Shown piece after piece: positions 15,274-22,029 of a stretch of DNA of 32,786 nucleotides (the first letter of the stretch is position 1; the number at the start of each line of letters is the position of its first letter). The translations under genes and the position numbers were made by a program. A model generated the notes under the pieces. That model had not been told where the DNA came from, searched no databases, and saw only the letters and a program-made list of their open reading frames with translations. Origin of the DNA: a virus; the IMG/VR virus record IMGVR_UViG_3300048587_001152, positions 1 to 32,786 of that record. One strand, 5' to 3'.

Positions 15274-16125
15274 ATGCCCACCACCGCACAGCTCGAAGCC
15301 AAGCGCAGCGCGGTGTACCGCGCCACCGACCCGTCTGGTCGCCTGGTGCGGAGCGCCCGCCTGGACTCCGCCACGATCACCCGAGAGGCCAACGAGGACG
15401 GCTCGATCGGGTTCCGGGGCGAGGCGATCGTCTTCGACACCCCGACCTGGATCGGGTCGAAGCGCTGGGGGTTCTGGGAGGAGATCGCCCCGGAGGCGGT
15501 CACGAAGACCCTCCGAGAGGCGGACGTGCGCCTCCTCCAGAACCACGATCCGAACCTGCTGCTCGCCCGCACGTCGGCGGGGTCGCTGCGCTCGACCGCA
15601 ACCGCGACCGGCGTCGAGGTCGACGCCGACATGGCCCCGACCAGCTACGCCCTCGACGCCGCGATCCTCCTCGAGCGCCGCGACCTCCGGGAGATGTCGT
15701 TCGCATTCGAGCCGCTCGCCTGGGACTACGAGGAGCGCGACGGCGAGGACTTCTACCGGATCACCGAGCTCGCCCTCTACGACGAGGCGATCGTGACCTT
15801 CCCGGCGTACCAGACCACCTCGGCCGGGCTGCGCTCCGTGGCGTTCGACGCCATGTGCCGGGCGATCGGTCTCGATGCTGCCGGCGAGCGCCGGCTGCTC
15901 ACCGAGCTGACCGGCGCCCCCGACGAGGTCCTCGACGCGCTGCCCCTGCGGGCGCGTGACCTCATCCACCAGATCGCTGAGCAGTCGCCGGCCGACACCA
16001 CGGCTGCTCCCGAAGGCGGCGCAAGCCGCGACGACAGCCCGCCGGCCGACACCACGGGCGCACCCACCACCCTGCTGCAGGACCACCTGGCCCTGCGGAC
16101 CAAGCTCATCAAGGAGAAGATCTGA
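15274..16125 (+). CDS. HK97-type prohead maturation protease
   Basis: A 283-residue serine protease that cleaves the capsid protein N-terminal scaffold domain during head maturation. The catalytic His is H91 in RLLQNHDP, and the catalytic Ser is S142 in LREMSFAF. The usual acidic partner region follows (ITELALYDEAIVTFPAYQ). The C-terminal 60 residues are Ala/Pro/Asp-rich with a repeated PADTT motif and are probably disordered. The ATG at 15274 has GGGGAGG at 15261-15267. Its stop shares one base with the capsid start (TGATG). Confidence 0.95.
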   Translation: MPTTAQLEAKRSAVYRATDPSGRLVRSARLDSATITREANEDGSIGFRGEAIVFDTPTWIGSKRWGFWEEIAPEAVTKTLREADVRLLQNHDPNLLLARTSAGSLRSTATATGVEVDADMAPTSYALDAAILLERRDLREMSFAFEPLAWDYEERDGEDFYRITELALYDEAIVTFPAYQTTSAGLRSVAFDAMCRAIGLDAAGERRLLTELTGAPDEVLDALPLRARDLIHQIAEQSPADTTAAPEGGASRDDSPPADTTGAPTTLLQDHLALRTKLIKEKI

Positions 16126-17396
16126 TGCCCACCGCACTGCAGGACCTGGTCGACCGCCGCGCCGCGGCCTTCGCCCAGGCCGAAGAGTTCGCCACCCGCC
16201 GCCTCGCTGGCGAGGAGCTCGCCGCCGAGGACCAGGCCGCCTGGGAGCGGGCCCTCAACGACGTCGACGCCATGGGCGCCGAGGTCGAGAACCTCGAGCG
16301 CACCGCCCGCCTGTCGACCTCGTTCGCCGAGATCGACGAGCGCGCCCGCGCCGAGGGCGCCGGCGCGGCCGCCGGCACCCCCGCCGTCTCCGGCGACTAC
16401 GAGCGGGCCTTCGAGGCGTACGTGCGCCACGGCATGGCCCGCCTCTCGGGTGAGCAGCAGGAGCTGCTCCACCGCGGGTTCGCCGAGTTCGACGACCCGC
16501 AGGCCCGTGCCCTGTCGGCGTCGATCGGCACCGCCGGCGGCTACACCGTGCCCGAGGGGTTCTGGGCCAAGGTGACCGAGACCATGAAGGCCTACGGCGG
16601 CGCCTGGAACGGCGCCGAGCTCATCACCACCACCACGGGTGCGGCGCTGCCCTGGCCGACCAACGACGACACCGGCAACGAGGGCTACATCCTCGGCGAG
16701 AACGTCGAGGCCACCAACGAGGGCGACATGGAGTTCGGCAAGAAGACCCTCGAGGCCTTCACGTTCGTGTCGGGCCCGGCCAAGGTGTCGTTGATCCTGA
16801 TGCAGGACAGCGGCGTCGACATCGAGGGCCTCGTCGCCCGCAAGATGGGTGAGCGGATCGGCCGCCGCAAGAACCGGGCGTTCACCACCGGCACCGGCTC
16901 CAGCCAGCCCCAGGGCTACGTGACGGGCCTCACCGTCGGCAAGACCACCGCGTCGGCCACCGCGGTCACCTACAACGAGGTGATCGACCTGGAGCACTCG
17001 GTCGACGCCGCCTACCGGGCGTCGGGCCGCTGCCGGTACAAGTTCCACGACCTGGTGTTCGCCGAGCTGCGCAAGCTCCGTGACGACTCCGGCGGCGCCG
17101 GCGTCGGCCGCCCGCTGTGGCAGCCCACCGTGTCCGCCGGTGCACCCGACACCTTCAACAACCACCCCTACGACATCAACAACGACATGGACTCGACGGT
17201 GGCCGCCACCAAGAAGACCATGGCGTTCGGCGACTTCCAGTCCGCCTTCGTCGTGCGGGTCGTCGTCGGCGGGCAGCTGATGCGGCTGACCGAGCGGTAC
17301 GCCGAGAACCTCCAGGTCGGGTTCATCGCCTTCGAGCGGGCCGACTCGATCGTCCAGGACACCTCGGCCGCCAAGGTGCTGCAGCAGCACGCCTGA
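16125..17396 (+). CDS. Major capsid protein, HK97 fold
   Basis: A 423-residue capsid protein. Residues about 1-125 form a charged helical delta (scaffold) domain; the mature part starts near ALSASIGTAGGYTVPEGFW (129-147), the usual position after protease cleavage. Further signatures include EGYILGENVEATNEGDMEFG, VSLILMQDSGVDIEG, RKNRAFTTGTGSSQPQGYVT and QLMRLTERYAENLQVGFIAF. Codons end overwhelmingly in C, more than neighbouring tail genes, fitting very high expression. No separate scaffold gene is present, consistent with the built-in delta domain. Confidence 0.96.
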   Translation: MPTALQDLVDRRAAAFAQAEEFATRRLAGEELAAEDQAAWERALNDVDAMGAEVENLERTARLSTSFAEIDERARAEGAGAAAGTPAVSGDYERAFEAYVRHGMARLSGEQQELLHRGFAEFDDPQARALSASIGTAGGYTVPEGFWAKVTETMKAYGGAWNGAELITTTTGAALPWPTNDDTGNEGYILGENVEATNEGDMEFGKKTLEAFTFVSGPAKVSLILMQDSGVDIEGLVARKMGERIGRRKNRAFTTGTGSSQPQGYVTGLTVGKTTASATAVTYNEVIDLEHSVDAAYRASGRCRYKFHDLVFAELRKLRDDSGGAGVGRPLWQPTVSAGAPDTFNNHPYDINNDMDSTVAATKKTMAFGDFQSAFVVRVVVGGQLMRLTERYAENLQVGFIAFERADSIVQDTSAAKVLQQHA

Positions 17397-17412
17397 CCCA
17401 CCCGGGCCGTCT

Positions 17413-17451
17413 GGGCCGCCCGCCACGCTCGGCTGAGCGGGCGGGCGGCCC
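17413..17451 (+). terminator. Strong hairpin after the capsid gene
   Basis: A perfect 12-bp stem (GGGCCGCCCGCC at 17413-17424 with GGCGGGCGGCCC at 17440-17451) is capped by an inner 5-bp stem (CGCTC/GAGCG, loop GGCT). It has no T-run. It lies in the 85-bp gap after the most highly expressed gene, so it probably terminates or attenuates transcription, or protects the 3' end of capsid mRNA. Confidence 0.8.
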
Positions 17452-17481
17452 TGGTCCACGACGCCCACAGGAGGGCACCCC

Positions 17482-17871
17482 ATGACCAAGGACCTCAACC
17501 GCGACGTCGCCGTCGCCTCGACGCTGGCGCCCGCGCTGCGCACCACGACCGCCTCCGGGGCGACCGTGGACCTGCAGGGCTACGGCAAGGCGGCGTTCGT
17601 CGCCCACATCGGTGTCGTCACCGACGGCACCCACGCCTTCGACCCCGAGGAGTCCGATGACGGCTCCACCTGGGCGAACATCGCCTCGACCGATCTGTCC
17701 GGCACGTTCGTCTCGGCGACGAGCTCGGCGGACGAGACCGTCCAGGAGGTCGGCTACCTCGGCACGAAGCGCTACGTGCGCTGCAACGTGACCGTGACCG
17801 GCTCCCCGTCGACCGGCGGCCTCATCGCCGTGTCGGTCGTGCGCTCCGGCGCCCGGACCCTGCCGGTCTGA
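17482..17871 (+). CDS. Probable head decoration / minor head protein
   Basis: A 129-residue beta-rich protein. The pattern VDLQGYGKAAFVAHIGVVTD ... FDPEESDDGSTWANI ... LGTKRYVRCNVTVTGSPSTG ... VSVVRS resembles small structural proteins encoded directly after actinophage capsid genes, which bind the capsid surface or the head opening. AGGAGGG at 17469-17475 precedes the ATG. No catalytic motif is seen. The exact structural role is inferred from position and composition. Confidence 0.72.
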   Translation: MTKDLNRDVAVASTLAPALRTTTASGATVDLQGYGKAAFVAHIGVVTDGTHAFDPEESDDGSTWANIASTDLSGTFVSATSSADETVQEVGYLGTKRYVRCNVTVTGSPSTGGLIAVSVVRSGARTLPV

Positions 17872-17888
17872 TCGGCGACCTGGTGAGT

Positions 17889-17922
17889 GCCGCCCCGGTC
17901 CGCTGAACCGGGCCCGGGCGGC
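17889..17922 (+). terminator. Hairpin immediately before the poly-C tract
   Basis: Outer arms GCCGCC (17889-17894) and GGCGGC (17917-17922) enclose inner arms CCGGT (17895-17899) and ACCGG (17907-17911), with a bulge on the right side. It starts 17 bases after the stop at 17871 and runs into the C homopolymer. It is possibly an attenuator or terminator. Confidence 0.55.
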
Positions 17923-17948
17923 CCCCCCCCCCCCCCCCCCCCCCCCCC
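17922..17948 (+). repeat. 27-base C homopolymer
   Basis: Twenty-seven consecutive C residues lie between a hairpin and the ribosome site of the next gene, continuing as a C-rich run to 17961. Tracts of this length are hypermutable in replication and error-prone in sequencing, so the exact length is uncertain. Confidence 0.9.
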
Positions 17949-17977
17949 ACCCCTCACCCCCTTCTGGAGGCGCTGCG

Positions 17978-18418
17978 ATGCGCGTTCGCATGACCACCAA
18001 CATCGGCGGCTTCCGCAACAGCGAGCCGTGGCCCCGCAAGGGCGAGATCACCGACCTGCCCGCCCACGAGGCGGCCGACCTGATCGAGGTCGGCTACGCC
18101 GTGCCCGTCGAGGAGGATCCCCATGCCCCCGACCCCACCCCCGGGAACGGACCGGATGCGCCGGCCGCCGCACCCGTCGAGGCCGACGCCGGCCACAGCG
18201 ATGCGCCGCCCGCCGGTGACGCGCCCGGGCCCGACAGCGACACCCCCGAGCCCGACGTCGCCGACGCCATCACCGCCGACGACACGGTGAGCGCCGGGCT
18301 CGCCGGGCTCGACAAGCCCGCGCTGATCGCCCTGGCTGCGAAGCACGGCATCGACGTCTCCGGGCGTTGGGCGGCCAAGCGGCTCCGCCAGGAGATCGCT
18401 GCGGCGCTCGGCGGCTGA
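17978..18418 (+). CDS. Small head-tail module protein with SAP/HeH-like C-terminus
   Basis: A 146-residue protein. Residues 1-46 form a small beta domain (RVRMTTNIGGFRNSEPWPRK ... ITDLPAHEAADLIEVGYAVP) common in phage head-tail regions. Residues 47-105 are a disordered Pro/Asp/Ala linker. The C-terminal 40 residues (LDKPALIALAAKHGIDVSGR plus AAKRLRQEIAAAL) look like a SAP or HeH-type helix-extension-helix motif. TGGAGG at 17964-17969 precedes the ATG. A shorter relative with the same ending lies at 19462. It is likely a structural or assembly accessory. Confidence 0.7.
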   Translation: MRVRMTTNIGGFRNSEPWPRKGEITDLPAHEAADLIEVGYAVPVEEDPHAPDPTPGNGPDAPAAAPVEADAGHSDAPPAGDAPGPDSDTPEPDVADAITADDTVSAGLAGLDKPALIALAAKHGIDVSGRWAAKRLRQEIAAALGG

Positions 18419-18420
18419 CC

Positions 18421-19011
18421 GTGGCCTACCTGTCCGCCGACCAGATCCAGACCCTGGTGGCCCGCACGGCCACGATCAACCCGTTCGGCGAGTACTCCGA
18501 CGAGGACCTCGAGGACCTGGCCGACGAGTTCAAGGGCACCGTCGAGCGGTACCTGGCCTGCGCTCAGGAACCGACCACCACGACCGAGATCGTGGACCTG
18601 ACGGTCCGGGCGAAGGAGATCGTGCTGGCGTGGCCGAAGGTGCGGTCGATCACGTCGGTGACCGTCGCCGGGGTCACCCTGCTGTCCACTGCGTACCGGC
18701 CCCGGTTGGCGGCGGGGACGCTGGTGCGGGTCGGTGGCTGCTGGGATCCGGAGCACCCGCCGACGGTTGTGTACGTGCACGGAGCGGATGCGCCGAGCAA
18801 GGGGCTCAAGCGGGCGTGTGCCTTGTACGTGGCGTCGGTGGCGGTCGCTGAGCAGTCCGGCACGAGCCGCGACATCATCACCCAGGGCATCGATGGCGGC
18901 ACGACCCGGTACTCGACACCGAACTTCGACGAGGGCCGCCCGACGGGTTGGCTCGAGGTGGACCGGCTGATCAACGCCGAGGCCGGCTTCGACATCCCGG
19001 GGATCGGCTGA
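18421..19011 (+). CDS. Head-tail connector protein (gp6-like)
   Basis: A 196-residue protein with the arrangement of phage head-tail adaptor proteins: an N-terminal helical region (YLSADQIQTLVARTATINPF ... DEDLEDLADEFKGTVERYL), a beta-rich middle (RSITSVTVAGVTLLSTAYRP) and a C-terminal helical part. It probably binds beneath the portal and extends the neck. The GTG start lies two bases after the previous stop, and the stop overlaps the next ATG. No motif gives certainty; the call is from position, size and general pattern. Confidence 0.65.
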   Translation: MAYLSADQIQTLVARTATINPFGEYSDEDLEDLADEFKGTVERYLACAQEPTTTTEIVDLTVRAKEIVLAWPKVRSITSVTVAGVTLLSTAYRPRLAAGTLVRVGGCWDPEHPPTVVYVHGADAPSKGLKRACALYVASVAVAEQSGTSRDIITQGIDGGTTRYSTPNFDEGRPTGWLEVDRLINAEAGFDIPGIG

Positions 19012-19448
19012 TGCCGCAGACCTCGGTGCGCCGCCCTGCGATGACCGAGCTGCTCGCCAAGATCCGGGCCGCCGACGAGGGCCTGATCGTCACCTCCGGC
19101 TTCCCCGGCACGGAGAACCTGCGTAGCCGGAACCTGTGGGTCGACGACCTGTCCTCCACCGAGGAGTCCCCGTTGATCACCGGGGGCCGGGACTTCCGGG
19201 ACGACGTGTTCATCATCACGCTGCTCATCCGGGTCTCTGGCGTCACGTCGACCGACGCCGCCCACGACGCTCTCGATGCGATCGATTCGGTGGTTGACGA
19301 CGTCGTGGCAGACGACCCCGAGTTCGCCCAGGTGGACGGCGTGTTCTCCGTGGGCCTGTCCGAAGCGGACTTCACCGTCGGTGTCACCCCGTCGGGGGTC
19401 GTCGGCTGGGGTCGACGCGAAGTGCACTTCCACGCCCGCTACACCTGA
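19011..19448 (+). CDS. Head-tail joining / tail terminator-like protein
   Basis: A 145-residue protein with an alternating alpha/beta pattern: an N-terminal helix MTELLAKIRAADEGLIVTSG (from residue 10), beta strands FRDDVFIITLLIRVSG, a helix around DAAHDALDAIDSVVDDVVAD, then strands FSVGLSEADFTVGVTP and REVHFHARY. This matches tail-terminator or neck proteins that cap the tail tube. It overlaps the preceding connector gene by one base. Identification is by pattern and gene order. Confidence 0.65.
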   Translation: MPQTSVRRPAMTELLAKIRAADEGLIVTSGFPGTENLRSRNLWVDDLSSTEESPLITGGRDFRDDVFIITLLIRVSGVTSTDAAHDALDAIDSVVDDVVADDPEFAQVDGVFSVGLSEADFTVGVTPSGVVGWGRREVHFHARYT

Positions 19449-19461
19449 CGGAGGCATCCCG

Positions 19462-19770
19462 ATGCACATCACCTACCCCGGGCCCCACGAGGGGGTCAAC
19501 GTGTCCGCCACCGGCCAGAAGGCCCAGCGGGGCGTGCCCATCGATGTCCCCGACGACGTCGCCGTCCAGCTCATCCGCCAGGGCTGGCAGCCCGCCGTCC
19601 CGGCCTCGTCGCCGTTCGACGAGCTCGACAAGCCGGCGCTGCTCGAGCTGGCGGCCGCCCACGCCGTCGACGTGTCGCCGCGGTGGGGCGCTCCCCGCCT
19701 GCGCGCAGCGCTCGCCACCGCCCAGATCAACAACACGGCCGACGAGGCCGACATCCAGGAGGACATCTGA
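19462..19770 (+). CDS. Small head-tail module protein, paralogue-like of the gene at 17978
   Basis: A 102-residue protein: an N-terminal beta domain (MHITYPGPHEGVNVSATGQK ... DVPDDVAVQLIRQGWQPA), then directly a C-terminal helix-extension-helix motif (LDKPALLELAAAHAVDVSPR plus GAPRLRAALATAQ). The motif closely matches the end of the protein at 17978 (both LDKPAL, then D-V-S, R-W, and RLR). The disordered linker is absent. ACGGAGG at 19448-19454 precedes the ATG. Its stop overlaps the major tail protein start, linking it to tail tube production. Confidence 0.7.
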   Translation: MHITYPGPHEGVNVSATGQKAQRGVPIDVPDDVAVQLIRQGWQPAVPASSPFDELDKPALLELAAAHAVDVSPRWGAPRLRAALATAQINNTADEADIQEDI

Positions 19771-20930
19771 TGGGACTGAAGGCAGGCCTCGCCGGCCAGT
19801 TCGGGTTCGTGACGGAGGACACCCCGGGTGTGGCGAAGACGCCCACCCTGTTCTTGCCGTTCATCAGCGAGACGATCTCGCGCACCCGGTCTCCGATCGA
19901 GTCGGAGGCGATCTACGCCGGTCGTCGCACGATGGACTCCGAGCAGTGGGCGCTGGGCCCGAACGTGGTCGGTGGCGACATCGGCCTGGAGCTCTACAGC
20001 AAGGGCACCGGCACCCTCTTCCGTCACTGCTTCGGTGGCAAGGCGACCGAGTCGCTCGGTGGCGGCCTGTACCGCCACACCTTCACCCCGGGCGATCTCT
20101 CGGGGCTGACCGGCTGCGCCCAGATCGGTGTGCCGTCGACCGTGGCCGGCGTCTACCCGAAGACGGCGTCGGGCCTCAAGGTGTCGTCGTGGGAGATCGG
20201 GGTGGTGGCCGGCGAGTTCGCCACCTTCGGCATGTCGTTCGTCGGCATGAAGCTGCAGCTCGGCTCCCGTGTGGTGACCGACGCCGTGACGACCAACGGC
20301 GACAAGACCGTGGGGTCCTCGTCGGGTGCGCTCACCGATGCCGATGTGGGCAAGTCGGTGTCGGGCACCGGCATCCCCGCCGGCGCCTACATCGCATCGG
20401 TGAACTCGGCCACGTCCTTCGAGCTGTCGGCCAACGCGACGGCGACCGGCACCGGGGTGTCGGTCACGATCGGGCTCCCGTTGGCGTCGGTGACGCAGCC
20501 GGACCTGGTGCCGTTCACGTTCCGTCACGGGGCGATCCTGCTCGGCGGGTCGGCTGCCCGGGTGAAGTCGGCGACGCTGACCGGTGACAACGCCGTGTCC
20601 GCCGATGACCGGTTGTTCATCGGCGAGGACAACTACGACGAGGCGCTCGAGACCGACCGCCGGTCCTACGGTGGGCAGCTCGAGCTGGAGTTCGAGAGCT
20701 CGGCTCAGTACGACCGGTTCGTCCGCGGCGCCGAGGTGGCGTTGGTGCTGTCGTTCTCGCAGGGCGACGAGTCGCTGACGATCACGAAGAACGTCCGCTA
20801 CGACGACGCCGCCGTGAACGTCGGTAGCCGTGGGATCGTCGGGCAGAGCCTGCCGGTCACCGGTGTGGGCGGCACGGACGCTGCCACGATCACCGCGGTC
20901 CTGGAGAACACCGACTCCTCGGCCGACTGA
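19770..20930 (+). CDS. Major tail tube protein
   Basis: A 386-residue, beta-rich, glycine- and threonine-rich protein in the canonical position for the siphovirus tail tube. Features: GLKAGLAGQFGFVTEDTPGV at the N-terminus, DIGLELYSKGTGTLFRHCFG, TFTPGDLSGLTGCAQIGVPS, and a C-terminal part with YGGQLELEFESSAQYDRFVR. Residues about 175-230 (NGDKTVGSSSGALTDADVGK and onward) look like an inserted beta domain displayed on the tube surface. AGGAGG at 19757-19762 with a seven-base spacer supports the ATG. Confidence 0.85.
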   Translation: MGLKAGLAGQFGFVTEDTPGVAKTPTLFLPFISETISRTRSPIESEAIYAGRRTMDSEQWALGPNVVGGDIGLELYSKGTGTLFRHCFGGKATESLGGGLYRHTFTPGDLSGLTGCAQIGVPSTVAGVYPKTASGLKVSSWEIGVVAGEFATFGMSFVGMKLQLGSRVVTDAVTTNGDKTVGSSSGALTDADVGKSVSGTGIPAGAYIASVNSATSFELSANATATGTGVSVTIGLPLASVTQPDLVPFTFRHGAILLGGSAARVKSATLTGDNAVSADDRLFIGEDNYDEALETDRRSYGGQLELEFESSAQYDRFVRGAEVALVLSFSQGDESLTITKNVRYDDAAVNVGSRGIVGQSLPVTGVGGTDAATITAVLENTDSSAD

Positions 20931-21463
20931 TGGCGGCCCCGTCCCGTGCCCGGCGGGGCGCCGGTGCGCGGACGGGGTCATCGTCGGGGCCGGCGGTCCA
21001 GATCGTTGGGCTGCCGGAGTTCCGGGCGAAGCTGCGCCGGCTGGACAACCCTCGGGAGTGGTCGAAGAAGCTGGGCCGCGTCCAGCGTGAGATCGCCAAG
21101 CGGGTGGCCCAGTGGGCGCAGGCCGAAGCACGGGGCATGGGCGGGCCCCAGCGTCACTTCGCTGGTGCGATCCGTGGCCGTGGCGGAGTGGCTGGTGCTC
21201 GGATCCAGATCGGCAACGAGGACGCCAACGCTGCGTTCTGGGGTGCGAAGCAACGCTCCGGCTGGTTCGTGGCCAGCCGGTATGCCGCCTATTGGGGCAG
21301 CGATGGCCAGCACTCGCCGTGGGTGGGCAACTCGTGGGACGTGGGGGCCTTCGGCCAGGGCCCGTATGCGATCAACCCTGCGATCGCTGAGCACCGCGAC
21401 GACATCGTGAAGGCCTACCGGGAGGGCCTGATGGAGCTGGCCGCCGAAGCGTTCCCGGATTGA
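20930..21463 (+). CDS. Neck/tail completion protein, HK97 gp10-like
   Basis: A 177-residue protein. An arginine-rich N-terminus leads into LPEFRAKLRRLDNPREWSKK ... LGRVQREIAKRVAQWAQAEA, a helix typical of minor tail or neck proteins of the gp10 type, followed by FWGAKQRSGWFVASRYAAYW and a C-terminal helix (HRDDIVKAYREGLMELAAEA). It is slightly out of the usual order because it follows the tube gene. It starts at a TGATG overlap. Role inferred from pattern and neighbours. Confidence 0.65.
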   Translation: MAAPSRARRGAGARTGSSSGPAVQIVGLPEFRAKLRRLDNPREWSKKLGRVQREIAKRVAQWAQAEARGMGGPQRHFAGAIRGRGGVAGARIQIGNEDANAAFWGAKQRSGWFVASRYAAYWGSDGQHSPWVGNSWDVGAFGQGPYAINPAIAEHRDDIVKAYREGLMELAAEAFPD

Positions 21464-21499
21464 ACCAATCCCCCCCCTCTACCCCTCTGGAGGAACCCG

Positions 21500-21907
21500 A
21501 TGGCGTCAGCGCCGAAGGTGAAGAAGGGCGGCCACGAGGCCGCCAAGTCCCGCAAGGCCAAGGCCCGGGAGGTGTACCGGATCTCGGTGGCCGACACCGA
21601 TGTGTCGTTCACCCATGCACCGAACAACGTGCCGATCCGGGTTCGGAGCCTGGTGCGCGACCTGTTCGGCATGTCGCTCGATCAGTGGCTGTTCGGCCGT
21701 GGCGCGGTCGACGTGCAGACCTACGCCGACATCTGGTGGATCTCCCGGCTGTCCGCGGGCGAGAACGTGACCCGTGACGAGGTCCACGACGAGTGGGACG
21801 AGCGCTGCCCCGGCGTGACCAAGCACGACATCGATGACCATCAGATCGCTGGCGTCGACGAAGACGGGAACGTGTTCGACGAAGAGGCCGACGACCCAAA
21901 AGCCTGA
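21500..21907 (+). CDS. Tail assembly chaperone, short (G) form
   Basis: A 135-residue protein preceding the tape measure gene, as tail assembly chaperones do; it coats the tape measure protein while the tube polymerises. The N-terminus is basic (KVKKGGHEAAKSRKAKA) and the centre carries VRSLVRDLFGMSLDQWLFGR. CTGGAGG at 21487-21493 precedes the ATG. The last codons CCA AAA GCC TGA contain the slippery sequence that produces the longer form. The C-terminus is acidic (DEDGNVFDEEADDP). Confidence 0.88.
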   Translation: MASAPKVKKGGHEAAKSRKAKAREVYRISVADTDVSFTHAPNNVPIRVRSLVRDLFGMSLDQWLFGRGAVDVQTYADIWWISRLSAGENVTRDEVHDEWDERCPGVTKHDIDDHQIAGVDEDGNVFDEEADDPKA

Positions 21908-22014
21908 GGGCGTGCTGGCACCGCGACCTGCTGCTGGTCTACGGGATCCGGCCGTGGGAGCTCGAGCAGTTCACGCACGCCGAGCTCGAAGACCTGTCCG
22001 ACGGACTGCCGTGA
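21500..22014 (+). CDS. Tail assembly chaperone, long (GT) form by -1 frameshift
   Basis: Slipping back one base on C CCA AAA at 21895-21901 joins the first 134 residues to a 37-residue extension read from 21901: SLRACWHRDLLLVYGIRPWE followed by LEQFTHAELEDLSDGLP, ending at TGA 22012-22014. The total is 171 residues. The extension has no start codon of its own, yet carries the characteristic DLLLVYGIRPWELEQFT pattern of T-region extensions. The zero-frame stop comes only one codon after the slip site. The product is not one continuous reading frame. Confidence 0.9.
21895..21901 (+). promoter_or_regulatory. Programmed -1 ribosomal frameshift site (CCCAAAA)
   Basis: The heptamer fits X XXY YYZ in the zero frame (C CCA AAA) and is followed at once by G. 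It lies two codons before the zero-frame stop and exactly where the downstream frame becomes coding for the chaperone extension. Frameshift frequency cannot be judged from sequence. Confidence 0.88.
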
Positions 22015-22029
22015 CGAGGGGGTGATCTG

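Noticed and set aside
15250-15275. Second copy of the tRNA 3' end as attachment core
   Set aside because: The shared GGGGAGGCTC is only a short match around a ribosome site and does not extend into the T-arm.
17887-18219. Plus-strand frame reading through the poly-C tract as a proline run
   Set aside because: It exists only because of the homopolymer and then shadows the gene at 17978.
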